Below are positions 26,935 through 37,259 of a DNA stretch of 55,818 bases, in pieces (position 1 is the first letter of the stretch; the number at the start of each line of letters is the position of its first letter). Position numbers and translations under genes: made by a program. The notes under the pieces were generated by a model. That model was not told the origin of the DNA and made no database searches. It saw only the letters and a program-made list of their open reading frames with translations. This stretch comes from Candidatus Gottesmanbacteria bacterium (GTDB lineage Bacteria > Patescibacteriota > Microgenomatia > UBA10105 > UBA927), in assembly GCA_016218215.1 (NCBI GenBank), contig JACREM010000047.1, positions 1 through 55,818 of the forward strand. Reading direction: 5' to 3'.

Positions 26935-28727
26935 AATTTATTGAACGGGTGTTTACGTTTTTCATTCTTATATTTATTCCCCTTGGACACGTTTTCGCGG
27001 CTTCTGATTTTCTTGCAAATTATGATATTTCATACGCAGTTTCACCAAGCGGTAAAACCATCGTTACAGAAAATATTACCCTCATAAACAAAACATCCGG
27101 AACGTACCCAAAACAATATGCTATTACTCTTGATTCAACAGATATAAAAAATACTATCGCATACGATCCAAAAGGTATTGTTCCGATAGAAGCAAGAAGT
27201 TTAGAGGGAAAAACGATGCTTCTCCTAACTTTTAATACAAAAGTTGTCGGGATAGATAAGGCTTTGCCGTTCTCTCTTCGATTTGAAACAGATTCTGTAG
27301 CCCGAAAATTTGGGTCAATCTGGGAGATTTCAATTCCGGGCGTACCAAAAGATGAATCTATTGGCACCTATGATGTGAGGCTATCTGTGCCTGATAATTT
27401 CGGTGAAAATTCCTATGTATCGCCATCTCCTGTAGATGGAATGCACTGGACGAAAGCTACGCTTTCATATGGTGGTGTAAATGCGTCCTACGGAAAAAAA
27501 CAATCGTACAGCCTTTCGCTTTTATACCACCTAGTAAATTCTTCGACAAGAGAAAAAAACATGAGCATCACGCTTCCTCCAGACACCGCCTATCAACAAA
27601 TGCTTATTTCTTCTCTTGATCCGGAGGCCGCGAAGGTAGAGCGAGATCGTGATGGGAACTGGCTTGCACAATACACTGTGAAAGCAAACGAGAAGCTTGA
27701 TATATCAGCACAAATCTTAGCAACGGTGTATCCTTTTCCAAGAGAAAGTTACGGCAAAGATACTATAGTTTCACGGGACTATCTGGCTGAACGGCCGTTT
27801 TGGGAGGTGTCTGACCCGTCTATCGTTTCTCTGGGCGGAACATATAAAACACCCGAGCAAATATATACATACGTATCTACATTTCTTTCCTATGATTATA
27901 CAAGGGTATCTCTTGGTATTGACAGGCTTGGGGCCGTAGGAGCTTTACGTTCAAACGCTCAAGCGCTTTGCAATGAATTCACTGATCTTTTTATCGCAAT
28001 CGCAAGAGCATCGGGCATACCCGCGCGAAGAGTAGTAGGATATGGATACACGACAAATCCAAAAATTAAGCCCTTGTCACTTATCGTAGATGTTCTTCAT
28101 ACCTGGCCTGAGTACTTTGATGAAAAGCGAAGCGTTTGGATATCCGTAGACCCAACATGGGCAAATACCACTGGAGGCATAGATTATTTCAGGAAACTTG
28201 ATTTTTCACATATAGCATTTGCAATAAATGGGCTATCAAGCTCAGAACCAAAGGCTGCCGGGATGTATAAAAACGAAAAAATCCAATCAAAAGATGTTCT
28301 AGTGACACTGTCATCTGAAAAAATTGAAAGCAGTGAGTCACCATCCCTTGTTCTTTCGTTTCATCTTCCTCGTCAGGTGATAAGCGGCACATATGCCCGA
28401 GGGACTCTCGAACTTAAAAACACATCGGGTGTTGCGGTGCAGATAGAGGGTGTAAAAGTTGAATCTTTATCGCATCTTGTGAGTCTATCAAATTCAACGA
28501 CAGAAATCCCACCATTTGGGAATATTGTTCTCCCGATAACATATCCTCTCCCGTTCTTTCCGACAGTCACCCGCGACATATTTACAGCGAAAGCGGGAAG
28601 TAGTATGGCACGGGCAGAAGTGCTTTATATATCTGCCACGCTCGTTTTTACTGTGCTTCTTTCTCTTTTATCTATCGGCGGAATTATCTACATTATTTTT
28701 TTAATGCTGAGAAGAAAGCATGTGTAG
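26931..28727 (+). CDS. Transglutaminase-like domain protein with signal peptide and C-terminal TM
   Basis: NAQALCNEFTDLFIAIARASGIPARRVVGYGYT...HTWPEYFDEKRSVWISVDPTW (Cys-His-Asp pattern); 4-bp overlap with uvrA. Confidence 0.88.
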   Translation: MKFIERVFTFFILIFIPLGHVFAASDFLANYDISYAVSPSGKTIVTENITLINKTSGTYPKQYAITLDSTDIKNTIAYDPKGIVPIEARSLEGKTMLLLTFNTKVVGIDKALPFSLRFETDSVARKFGSIWEISIPGVPKDESIGTYDVRLSVPDNFGENSYVSPSPVDGMHWTKATLSYGGVNASYGKKQSYSLSLLYHLVNSSTREKNMSITLPPDTAYQQMLISSLDPEAAKVERDRDGNWLAQYTVKANEKLDISAQILATVYPFPRESYGKDTIVSRDYLAERPFWEVSDPSIVSLGGTYKTPEQIYTYVSTFLSYDYTRVSLGIDRLGAVGALRSNAQALCNEFTDLFIAIARASGIPARRVVGYGYTTNPKIKPLSLIVDVLHTWPEYFDEKRSVWISVDPTWANTTGGIDYFRKLDFSHIAFAINGLSSSEPKAAGMYKNEKIQSKDVLVTLSSEKIESSESPSLVLSFHLPRQVISGTYARGTLELKNTSGVAVQIEGVKVESLSHLVSLSNSTTEIPPFGNIVLPITYPLPFFPTVTRDIFTAKAGSSMARAEVLYISATLVFTVLLSLLSIGGIIYIIFLMLRRKHV

Positions 28728-28733
28728 ATACGT

Positions 28734-30077
28734 ATGCGATATACAAAAAATCAGCGGAAATTACTGCCAACTACCCCCGGAATTTATCAGTATTTTGACG
28801 CATCAGATAGTCTTTTATATATAGGAAAAGCCAAAAATCTTCGAAAAAGAGTAAGTCAATACTTTCTCGATACGAAGCACCTTGGAGAAAAAACTCACAT
28901 ACTCGTTTCTCAGATAGACTCAATTTCGATCATAGAGACTGAAAGCGAATTTGACGCTATACTGTTTGAATCTGAACTTATTCGTACACTTCAGCCAAAA
29001 TATAATATTCTCGCCAAGGACGATAAGAGTCCGCTGTATGTCCTTCTGACACTCCACGAAGAATTGCCGCACATTCTGTATATCCGTAAACACGATATTC
29101 AGCGTTTGTACATACGAAAAAAAGATGCGTTGTTCGGCCCATATCAATCAGCGCATATGATTCGGTCGCTCATGAGAACACTGCGGCATATTGTTCCGTT
29201 TTGTCTTCAAAAAAGACGGAACGGTAAACCGTGTTTTTCGTCTCACATTGGACTCTGCAGCCCATGCGCGTCAGAAATACAGGGTATGCCGGGGGGCAAA
29301 TTAAAACAGGAAAGCGTACGAGTATATAGATCCCATGTGATTACGTTAAAACATATTTTGTCGGGAAAATCAGACGTTGTCAGGCGATCATACGCAAGAG
29401 AGATGAACGCTCTTTCAAAACACTTGCACTACGAAGAGGCGCTCGTTATACGAAAACACATTGAATCCCTTGATGTACTTAAGCGAAGAAGATTTGATCC
29501 ATCTGTCTATACTCAAAGTGAACAAAAAATTGATGATATTTACCAGATGGAGCTCTCTGACACTCTGGAAGTACTACATAGATTTGGCATAACAATACAC
29601 TCACTAGAACGTATAGAATGCATAGACATTTCAAACACGCAAGGGACGCATGCGACAGGAGCATTGACAGTATCAATCGATGGTCGCATGACAGTGAGCG
29701 AATATCGAAAATTCCGTATCAGGACTGTACAGTCTCCAAATGATGTTCTTATGGTTTCTGAAGTTATGCGACGAAGGTTGTCTCATACCGAATGGCGGTT
29801 TCCCGAGCTTTTTGTGATAGACGGAGGGAAGGGACAGATCCAGGCTGCGTGTAGCGTACTTGATGAATACAGCTGCACTATTCCAATTATTGGTCTTGCC
29901 AAACGCTTTGAAACGATTCTTTACTACCACAGAAGAACTCAATCATTTCAAAGCATCAATCTTTCTTTCGATCGACCGGCTCTCCATCTTTTTCAGCGGA
30001 TACGCGATGAAGCTCACAGGTTTTCAAAATCATATCATTCCTTATTGCGTTCAAAAAGTATGACGCGGGAGTCTTGA
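28734..30077 (+). CDS. uvrC: Excinuclease ABC subunit C, short form
   Basis: LPTTPGIYQYFDASDSLLYIGKAKNLRKRVSQYF (GIY-YIG), UVR-like helix pair, CIDISNTQGTHATGALTV, FVIDGGKGQ, RIRDEAHRF; ends shortly after. Confidence 0.93.
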   Translation: MRYTKNQRKLLPTTPGIYQYFDASDSLLYIGKAKNLRKRVSQYFLDTKHLGEKTHILVSQIDSISIIETESEFDAILFESELIRTLQPKYNILAKDDKSPLYVLLTLHEELPHILYIRKHDIQRLYIRKKDALFGPYQSAHMIRSLMRTLRHIVPFCLQKRRNGKPCFSSHIGLCSPCASEIQGMPGGKLKQESVRVYRSHVITLKHILSGKSDVVRRSYAREMNALSKHLHYEEALVIRKHIESLDVLKRRRFDPSVYTQSEQKIDDIYQMELSDTLEVLHRFGITIHSLERIECIDISNTQGTHATGALTVSIDGRMTVSEYRKFRIRTVQSPNDVLMVSEVMRRRLSHTEWRFPELFVIDGGKGQIQAACSVLDEYSCTIPIIGLAKRFETILYYHRRTQSFQSINLSFDRPALHLFQRIRDEAHRFSKSYHSLLRSKSMTRES

Positions 30078-30113
30078 GAATAGAGAGTAAATTTGTTAGC
30101 ATTGGATGACACC

Positions 30114-30518
30114 ATGAGATATCTTTTGAAGTTGTTTGTTTTTCATGCATTTGCACTGTGGGTCACGACAGAAATATATGCCGGATTTGTCATACGGGGC
30201 GGTTGGCAAACAATTTTTTTTGCCGGTCTTATACTCACAGTATTAACTCTCCTGGTAAAGCCTCTTTTAAAAATTCTCTTTATACCGGTAAATCTTCTGA
30301 CATTTGGATTATTTTCCTGGATAGTTAATGTTCTTGTTTTGTATATGCTGACTGTTATCATAAACACTGTGTATGTAAGACCCTGGATATTTATGGGTTT
30401 TACGTTCCAAGGGTTTGTCGTACCATCTACTCAGATTTCGTATCTGGCCTCTCTCATCGGGGCTACATTTATTATTACCGCTATATCAAACCTTCTTTTT
30501 GAAGTAACGGAAAGCTAA
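30114..30518 (+). CDS. Phage holin family 4 / YvlD-like membrane protein
   Basis: Four hydrophobic segments; LVKPLLKILFIPVNLLTFGLFSWIVNVLVLYML. Confidence 0.75.
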   Translation: MRYLLKLFVFHAFALWVTTEIYAGFVIRGGWQTIFFAGLILTVLTLLVKPLLKILFIPVNLLTFGLFSWIVNVLVLYMLTVIINTVYVRPWIFMGFTFQGFVVPSTQISYLASLIGATFIITAISNLLFEVTES

Positions 30519-30523
30519 TCTCT

Positions 30524-31528
30524 ATGGCACGAATTTCTCATAAAAATATTGTCTGTATTGGCGGTGGTACCGGTACGTTTGTGGTGCTTAAAGGCTTAAA
30601 AGAATTTTATACAAACCTTTCGGCTATTGTCACCATGAGCGACAGTGGAGGAAGCAATAAACGCATTCGTGATGAATTTGGCCTCCTCCCAACGTCAGAC
30701 ATACGACAATGCTTCGTAGCACTTTCAAGCGAGAACGGCGGATCAGGACTTTTACGAAAACTCTTTATGTATCGGTTTGAAAAAGGTCAGGGTATCTCGG
30801 GGATGACATTTGGAAATTTATTTATGGCTGCTCTTTCTGATATTTTGGGTTCGCAAGAAGAAGCGATACGTCAAACAGGTAAGGTATTGAACATAAAGGG
30901 GCACGTTATACCGGTTTCTTTTACAGATACTAATCTTATTGCCGAATATGAAGATGGAACTACTTTAAGCGGTGAACATTTTATCGATGAGCCGCCCCAC
31001 GACGGCAAGACAAAAATTACTCATATCGCTCTCAGCCCAGAGGCAGTAGCAAATCCGGAGGCGTGTGACGCTATAGAAAAAGCCGATCTTATCGTATTAG
31101 GCCCTGGAGACCTTTATACGAGTCTCGTACCAAACTTACTGGTAAAAGATATTTCCCGCTCGATTCAACATGCCCGCGCAAAAAAAGTGTATGTACTAAA
31201 CCTTATGACAAAATCAGGTCAAACGTACGGATATAAAGCCTCAGACCACCTGCGAGTGGTGGAATCGTATGTTGGTCGTGTTTCGTCTATCATTCTTCAT
31301 GAGGGTCAATTTCCTGAGCATGCGCTTGATGTATATAAAAAGTACAACGAATTCCCCGTGAAAGATGATTTGAAAAGAGACAGTAGGGCTGTGAGAGGCG
31401 ACATCGTCAACAGAAAAATTGTGACAAAATCTAAAAGTGACGCTCTGGTGCGAAGCCTGATTCGCCACGATAGCGCAAGACTTGCCGGTATCATAATTGA
31501 TATACTAGAGGAAAGAGAAAAAGTATGA
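30524..31528 (+). CDS. yvcK: YvcK/CofD-like gluconeogenesis factor
   Basis: IVCIGGGTGTFVVLKGLKEF, VTMSDSGGSNKRIRDEFGLLPTSDIRQCFVALS, VLGPGDLYTSLVPNLLV. Confidence 0.92.
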   Translation: MARISHKNIVCIGGGTGTFVVLKGLKEFYTNLSAIVTMSDSGGSNKRIRDEFGLLPTSDIRQCFVALSSENGGSGLLRKLFMYRFEKGQGISGMTFGNLFMAALSDILGSQEEAIRQTGKVLNIKGHVIPVSFTDTNLIAEYEDGTTLSGEHFIDEPPHDGKTKITHIALSPEAVANPEACDAIEKADLIVLGPGDLYTSLVPNLLVKDISRSIQHARAKKVYVLNLMTKSGQTYGYKASDHLRVVESYVGRVSSIILHEGQFPEHALDVYKKYNEFPVKDDLKRDSRAVRGDIVNRKIVTKSKSDALVRSLIRHDSARLAGIIIDILEEREKV

Positions 31529-31737
31529 AAAACATTATTCTTATTATGCATATCATCGTATCTGTGTCGCTTATCGCGCTTGTGCTTTTACAATCAAGTA
31601 AAGGCGGACTATCAAGCTTTGGAGGCGGGGAGCTTTATAGAACAAAAAGAGGTGCGGAAAAAATCGTTTTTATGCTGACGATTATTTTTGCGTGCCTATT
31701 CCTTGCGACGTCCATTGCGAATATACTCATTCGCTGA
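31525..31737 (+). CDS. secG: Preprotein translocase subunit SecG
   Basis: IIVSVSLIALVLLQSSKGGLSSFGGG and second TM segment. Confidence 0.88.
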   Translation: MKNIILIMHIIVSVSLIALVLLQSSKGGLSSFGGGELYRTKRGAEKIVFMLTIIFACLFLATSIANILIR

Positions 31738-31739
31738 TT

Positions 31740-33080
31740 ATGTTCATATTGCGGAAAATTCGTCTCTTTTTTTGGGTCATTCGCATACTAGCGACAAAGT
31801 ACACAAAAGCTCTTGCAGGCGGATTTATCATCGGACTTTGCACTGCATTTCTTCTGTCTCAAATGCTTCCTCTCATAAAAATTACATTTTTTGCCCCGAT
31901 TGAACGAATAGGTATTGTGGGAGAGTTCACTCCCTCCACGCTTCCTCGAGAGCTTCAGGATAAAGTATCTGCAGGTCTGACCAGTCTTGCGCCAGATGGA
32001 AGCGCGAAAGAATCACTTGCTATCTCATGGGAGGCCACTGACTCTGGAAAAGTGTATATCTTTCACTTGAGGTCCGATCTTTTCTGGCACGACGGAAAAA
32101 AAGTTGAGGCAAATGATGTGAATTACAATATAAAAAATGTTACATTTTCTCCTATCGATAACAAAACCATACGAGTCATACTAACAGAATCTTACAGCCC
32201 GTTTCCAACCGTAGTAGCAAAACCACTGTTTAAAAAAGGCCTTATCGGATTTGGACCGTATAGAGTATCATCTATAAAACTTTCCGGCGACAGCGTGCAA
32301 TATCTTTTGCTTACCCCGAGATTTGAACGCCTGGGCATTTCCTATGAATACCGGTTTTATAAAACTCAATCTCAGGCCGTGTCGGCATTTAAGCGCGGAG
32401 ATGTCGATCGTATTAATGATCTGTCAGACGCATTATTGTTTTCTTCGTGGGGGACTGCAAATCTGACTGAGCAGGTGCTAAAAGACCGAATGGTAACACT
32501 TTTTTACAATACAAAGGACAGCATGCTAAAAGAGAAGCAGGTGCGTCAGATGCTCTCCTATGCAGTACCTGATCTTGGGGGCGAACGAGCATACTCTCCA
32601 ATAGGAAAAGGCTCATGGAGCTACACAGATAAAATAAGAAAGTACGATCCAAATACATCTCAGGCGTTAAAAATGGCGAAATCACTAGGAATTGCATCCG
32701 AATCATCGGAGCTGACTATAACAACATTTCCAGGCTATGTTGATGTAGCATCAAAAATAGCAACAGCTTGGACAAATATTGGAATCAAAACTTCTGTCCA
32801 GGTTGAAAACTCTCTCAGCGGTACCTTTCAGGTACTCTTGGGTGTACAGATCATTCCGCCTGATCCTGATCAATATCCATTCTGGCATTCTACTCAAACT
32901 GTAACAAACGTCACAGGGTATATAAATCAGAAAATTGATAAACTTTTGGAAGATGGCCGCGGAAAAAACCTCGATCCAGAAAACAGAAGGGTTGTGTACC
33001 AAACGTTTGCGCGTACACTAACAGAAGATGTCCCCGCTCTCTTTCTCTATTACCCTACAGTATATTCAATACACCGATAA
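31740..33080 (+). CDS. Extracellular solute-binding protein, family 5-like (peptide ABC transporter)
   Basis: HLRSDLFWHDGKKVEANDVNYNIKNV, FGPYRVSSIKL, LLGVQIIPPDPDQYPFWHSTQ; N-terminal TM. Confidence 0.85.
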   Translation: MFILRKIRLFFWVIRILATKYTKALAGGFIIGLCTAFLLSQMLPLIKITFFAPIERIGIVGEFTPSTLPRELQDKVSAGLTSLAPDGSAKESLAISWEATDSGKVYIFHLRSDLFWHDGKKVEANDVNYNIKNVTFSPIDNKTIRVILTESYSPFPTVVAKPLFKKGLIGFGPYRVSSIKLSGDSVQYLLLTPRFERLGISYEYRFYKTQSQAVSAFKRGDVDRINDLSDALLFSSWGTANLTEQVLKDRMVTLFYNTKDSMLKEKQVRQMLSYAVPDLGGERAYSPIGKGSWSYTDKIRKYDPNTSQALKMAKSLGIASESSELTITTFPGYVDVASKIATAWTNIGIKTSVQVENSLSGTFQVLLGVQIIPPDPDQYPFWHSTQTVTNVTGYINQKIDKLLEDGRGKNLDPENRRVVYQTFARTLTEDVPALFLYYPTVYSIHR

Positions 33081-33148
33081 TTTTTTTTCAGTAAAGTATC
33101 ATCTGCGGCATATTCGGATACGTAAACGCATATGGTATACTTCACTCT

Positions 33149-34174
33149 GTGAAAAAAGTCGTCATTTCTATCATCATTATTGTTGGAATTATTGGATTTT
33201 TTTGGTACAGACAGTCATCGCAAAAGACCCCCAATATAGAAACTATTCAAGTTCAAACAAAAAACCTTGATGAAACTATCAGCGCATCAGGAAAAACATC
33301 TGCAAAACGCATGGTAGATTTAAAATTTCAGACGTCGGGACTTCTCATCTTTGTTGGGGTTAAGGAAGGAGATCATGTTGAGAAAGGACAAATTCTGGCA
33401 TCCCTGGATTCACGAGAAGTGCAAAAAAATTTGGAGAAAACGCTTATTGACTATTCCAAACAAAGAAATGACTTTGAAGAATTATGGAGAGTAACCTATA
33501 AAGGAATGAAAATGCCGCAAGATGCACTGACAAACACAGTCGCAAGAATTTTAGAGAAAAATCAGTGGGATTTGAGTCGGTCTGTACTCGATGTAGAACT
33601 TAAAGCTTTGGCAATTGAATGGTCAAAGCTCGTTACTCCTATTTCAGGCATTGTTACGCATATTGATGTTCCTGTCTCCGGAGTAAATATTACTCCTGCT
33701 GGAGCCGTATTCGCGGTAGTAGATCCGCAAAGCATTGTCTTTCAGGCAAATGTCGACGAAACAGACGTAGGTGCAGTGCATGAAGGAATGAAGGCAGTGG
33801 TGGCTCTCGACGCGTACAGAGATGTGCCTTTTGAAGGTGAAATTTCAACCATTGCCTATGCGTCGCAAACATCCAGTGGTGGTGCAACTATATTTCCTAT
33901 TGAGATGAAATTTGCTTCTCCCTCGGCTCTCCGAGTGGGGCTTAATGGTGACATCTCTATACAAACACGAAGAATCAGTAATGTACTGGTAGCCCCACGC
34001 GAAGCAGTCCGGGGCACAACTGATCGATATGTCATCCGAGTCGTAGAAAAAAAATACGTTAAAACCAGTGTCACGGTTGGACTTATAACAGAGAAAGAAA
34101 TTGAAATTCAAAGCGGCCTTGCACCGGGTGACATGGTCGTAATCAAAGGGTTTAGCGAGATTTTGGTACACTAG
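33149..34174 (+). CDS. Membrane fusion protein / HlyD-family periplasmic adaptor-like protein
   Basis: GLLIFVGVKEGDHVEKGQILASLDSREVQKNLE, ITPAGAVFAVVDPQSIVFQANVDETDVG. Confidence 0.88.
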   Translation: MKKVVISIIIIVGIIGFFWYRQSSQKTPNIETIQVQTKNLDETISASGKTSAKRMVDLKFQTSGLLIFVGVKEGDHVEKGQILASLDSREVQKNLEKTLIDYSKQRNDFEELWRVTYKGMKMPQDALTNTVARILEKNQWDLSRSVLDVELKALAIEWSKLVTPISGIVTHIDVPVSGVNITPAGAVFAVVDPQSIVFQANVDETDVGAVHEGMKAVVALDAYRDVPFEGEISTIAYASQTSSGGATIFPIEMKFASPSALRVGLNGDISIQTRRISNVLVAPREAVRGTTDRYVIRVVEKKYVKTSVTVGLITEKEIEIQSGLAPGDMVVIKGFSEILVH

Positions 34175-34188
34175 CGTTTATTCTGATT

Positions 34189-34878
34189 ATGATTCCTCAC
34201 ATACTCTTGTCTGTTTCTCATGTATCCAAAGCTTATAGAATGGATGAAGTAGAATTTGCAGCACTAAACGACGTGACTCTTCGTGTGTCTGAAGGTGAAT
34301 TTATCGCGATCATTGGTCCTTCCGGAAGCGGCAAATCAACGCTTATGCACCTCATTGGGTGTCTTGACACACCAACAATAGGTACGTTGTCCTTTGATGG
34401 TGTAGATATTTCAAAAATATCAAATCGTGAACTCGCTATGGTCAGAAATCAAAAAATTGGTTTTGTATTTCAACAGTTTAATCTGCTTCGAAAAACTTCT
34501 GCTCTCTCAAACGTTGAATTACCACTCATTTACGCAAACATGAATGCAAAAGAGAGAAAAGTAAAGGCCGTAGAAATGTTAAGAAAAGTGGGGCTCTCAG
34601 ATAAACTTTCGAATTTTCCTTCACAACTTTCCGGAGGTCAACAGCAGCGTGTCGCTATCGCAAGAGCACTCGTGACTAACCCGCGGATTTTGCTTGCAGA
34701 TGAACCAACCGGAAATTTAGATAGCAAATCCGGTCGCGAAATACTAGATATGTTTCAGGACCTAAACAAAAGCGGGCATACCATTGTTCTCGTGACCCAC
34801 GACATGAATATTGCAAAGGAAGCAAAAAGAATTGTTCAGATTAAAGACGGGTCAATACTATCGGACAAAAAAAAATAA
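34189..34878 (+). CDS. ABC transporter ATP-binding protein (MacB/LolD type)
   Basis: IGPSGSGKSTLMHLIGCLDTPT, FVFQQFNLL, LSGGQQQRVAIARAL, LLADEPTGNLDSKSG. Confidence 0.96.
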   Translation: MIPHILLSVSHVSKAYRMDEVEFAALNDVTLRVSEGEFIAIIGPSGSGKSTLMHLIGCLDTPTIGTLSFDGVDISKISNRELAMVRNQKIGFVFQQFNLLRKTSALSNVELPLIYANMNAKERKVKAVEMLRKVGLSDKLSNFPSQLSGGQQQRVAIARALVTNPRILLADEPTGNLDSKSGREILDMFQDLNKSGHTIVLVTHDMNIAKEAKRIVQIKDGSILSDKKK

Positions 34879-34882
34879 ATGT

Positions 34883-36085
34883 ATGAATATAGGTGTATAT
34901 TTTAAATTATCTCTCAATAGTTTGAGTGCAAACAAAATCAGGTCTATATTAACAATGCTTGGTATCATCATAGGCGTAGCTTCTGTAATTCTTCTCGTTT
35001 CTATCGGTACAGGCCTTCAAGCATATGTCACGAATCAATTTGCGTCTCTTGGTTCTAATGTTGTCTTTGTTCTTCCTGGAAAAGTTGATTTGAAACGTGG
35101 CACACAGGGTAGGCCTCTGACCCAAGTAAGTAAATTTGAACTTCAAGATGTGACAGAATTAAATCGGCTCGGAGGGCCGATAAAGCAAGCTAGTCCTATG
35201 ATTCAGACTCAGGGTACGCTTCGAGCCCGCGGTGAATCCGTCAGCGTACCTATTATAGGAGTATGGGAGAATGTTTTTGATATAAGAAACTTAGCGGTGA
35301 AAGAAGGAAAACGCATAGCGCAAAGCGATGTTGAACGGTCAAGAAAAGTTATTGTTCTAGGTTCTGAAACGTCAAAAAATTTATTTGGAACTGAAGAAAG
35401 TGCTATCAATCAAACGCTCACAATAAATGATATTCGTTATACCGTCGGTGGAGTTCTTGAAAGCAAAGGCGGAGGCGGATTAGGGGCAAACGTAGATGAG
35501 CAGGTCTATATACCTCTCTCAACAGCACTTCGTCAGTTCAACCAATCAAAGCCAAGCATTATACTTGTGGAAGCAATAGATCAATCCTCTGTTGAAGAGG
35601 CATCAAGCGAAACGAAGAAACTATTGCTGAGACGACTTAAGGACGATGATTTTACCGTGCTTGAGCAAAAAGAACTTTTATCTACTATCAATCAATTCTT
35701 GGGCACTATTACCGTAGCGCTCGGAGGAATAGCAGCGATTTCTCTCCTCGTCGGCGGCATCGGCATTATGAACATCATGCTCGTCTCCGTGACTGAGCGG
35801 ACGCTGGAAATTGGATTACGAAAAGCGGTTGGAGCCCCACCAGAGGCGATTCTCATACAATTTCTTATTGAGGCAATCGTCCTCTCGCTTGTCGGGGGTA
35901 CGATCGGTATCATTCTTGGATCTGTGGGCGCACTCCTTTTAAGTCGATTTATTCAAACATCTGTCTCTCTATGGTCTATCGTTTTATCATTTTCCTTTAG
36001 CGCGTTTATTGGTATCGTTTTTGGAGTCGCACCCGCTATTCGGGCCGCAAGACTTGACCCAATTGCTGCTTTACGATATGAATAG
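34883..36085 (+). CDS. ABC transporter permease (MacB/FtsX type)
   Basis: SLSANKIRSILTMLGIIIGVASVILLVSIGTG, GGIGIMNIMLVSVTERTLEIGLRKAVGA. Confidence 0.95.
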   Translation: MNIGVYFKLSLNSLSANKIRSILTMLGIIIGVASVILLVSIGTGLQAYVTNQFASLGSNVVFVLPGKVDLKRGTQGRPLTQVSKFELQDVTELNRLGGPIKQASPMIQTQGTLRARGESVSVPIIGVWENVFDIRNLAVKEGKRIAQSDVERSRKVIVLGSETSKNLFGTEESAINQTLTINDIRYTVGGVLESKGGGGLGANVDEQVYIPLSTALRQFNQSKPSIILVEAIDQSSVEEASSETKKLLLRRLKDDDFTVLEQKELLSTINQFLGTITVALGGIAAISLLVGGIGIMNIMLVSVTERTLEIGLRKAVGAPPEAILIQFLIEAIVLSLVGGTIGIILGSVGALLLSRFIQTSVSLWSIVLSFSFSAFIGIVFGVAPAIRAARLDPIAALRYE

Positions 36086-36155
36086 CGTTCGTCTAGTTGA
36101 CAGAAAAGGAAATACTCTTTAGACTTACAGTCATCTCGAGAGACTGTACTCTCGT

Positions 36156-37259
36156 ATGTTGTTTTTTCTCAAGCAACGAATATCCCTGGCTCATGCGAAG
36201 CATGAACAGAAAGCCGCCTTGGATGTTCACCAAACGAAAAAACGTATGTTCGATTCCAATTTTTTTGTATCACTTGAATTAGCTGAAATTCATACACACC
36301 TTGGCTTTAGCGTCTCTCCGACCATGCTCTGGGAGATAGCCCACAATCAGGGTCTTCGACTTCCGACTAAAAATTATTTTGAGTTTGAAAAACTCGTCAC
36401 GATGTACGAATCCAAAGGATACGAAGAATACCTTATGCTTTTTGATCTGACAGAAAAAATACAGTCATCGCCAGAGGCGTTGTTTTTAGCCACAGAAACA
36501 GCCGTATCCAGTGCCTACCGCAAAAATAATATTACAACGCTTGAACTCCGCTTTAATCCAATTTTGCGGAGCCGAAGCGGCGAACGAGATCTAGATCACC
36601 TTATAGTATTCGCTATTCAGGGCATGGAGCGCGCCATGCTCAAGTACCCCGTAAACGCTGGGCTTATTCTTATGATGGATAGGAGATTTACACTTCGTGA
36701 AAATGAGATTATCGTTGAAAAAGCTATTAAATACAAAAGCCGGGGAATTATTGGTGTAGACCTGGCAGGGCCAATTCATAGAACTGAGTCAAGCAAAGTA
36801 TTTCGTCCCAAGGACATACTATCCTGTGTGCGTGAGGCAAGAAAGCATGAACTTGGAGTAACTGTACACACCGGCGAAACTACCTCAACAGACGAAATGT
36901 GGGAGGTGGTGAACAATCTTAGGCCGGATAGAATCGGACACGGCATAGCCTGTGTCACCGATGAGAAACTCATGAACATATTAAAGTCCAAACGCATCGT
37001 GCTCGAAACATGTCCGACGTCAAACCTTCATACTAAGGCACTAAAAAATATTGATCACATGAGAGAAATGTACAAAACATTGCTCCAGCATGACGTACCC
37101 TTTACCATAAATACAGACGGGCCGGAGATGCAAAAAATTTCTCTTCGGGGTGAATATCAGATGCTTTTAGAACATAATGTTTTGACGAAAAAAGAATTGC
37201 TTACCGCAAATAAACTCGCACACAAAGTTTCTTTTCTCAAGAAAGGATCGTCCATATGA
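36156..37259 (+). CDS. add: Adenosine deaminase-family protein
   Basis: LAEIHTHLGFSVSP, GVDLAGP, VTVHTGETTSTDEM, RIGHGIACV, LETCPTSNL, FTINTDGPEM. Confidence 0.88.
   Translation: MLFFLKQRISLAHAKHEQKAALDVHQTKKRMFDSNFFVSLELAEIHTHLGFSVSPTMLWEIAHNQGLRLPTKNYFEFEKLVTMYESKGYEEYLMLFDLTEKIQSSPEALFLATETAVSSAYRKNNITTLELRFNPILRSRSGERDLDHLIVFAIQGMERAMLKYPVNAGLILMMDRRFTLRENEIIVEKAIKYKSRGIIGVDLAGPIHRTESSKVFRPKDILSCVREARKHELGVTVHTGETTSTDEMWEVVNNLRPDRIGHGIACVTDEKLMNILKSKRIVLETCPTSNLHTKALKNIDHMREMYKTLLQHDVPFTINTDGPEMQKISLRGEYQMLLEHNVLTKKELLTANKLAHKVSFLKKGSSI

Noticed and set aside
30114-30518. Prophage remnant suggested by a 'phage holin family' protein
   Set aside because: This family is a widespread chromosomal membrane protein and no other phage gene is nearby.
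33149-36085. Novel export system (MFP, ABC ATPase, FtsX-like permease)
   Set aside because: All three parts match the common MacAB-like arrangement and no cargo gene is evident.
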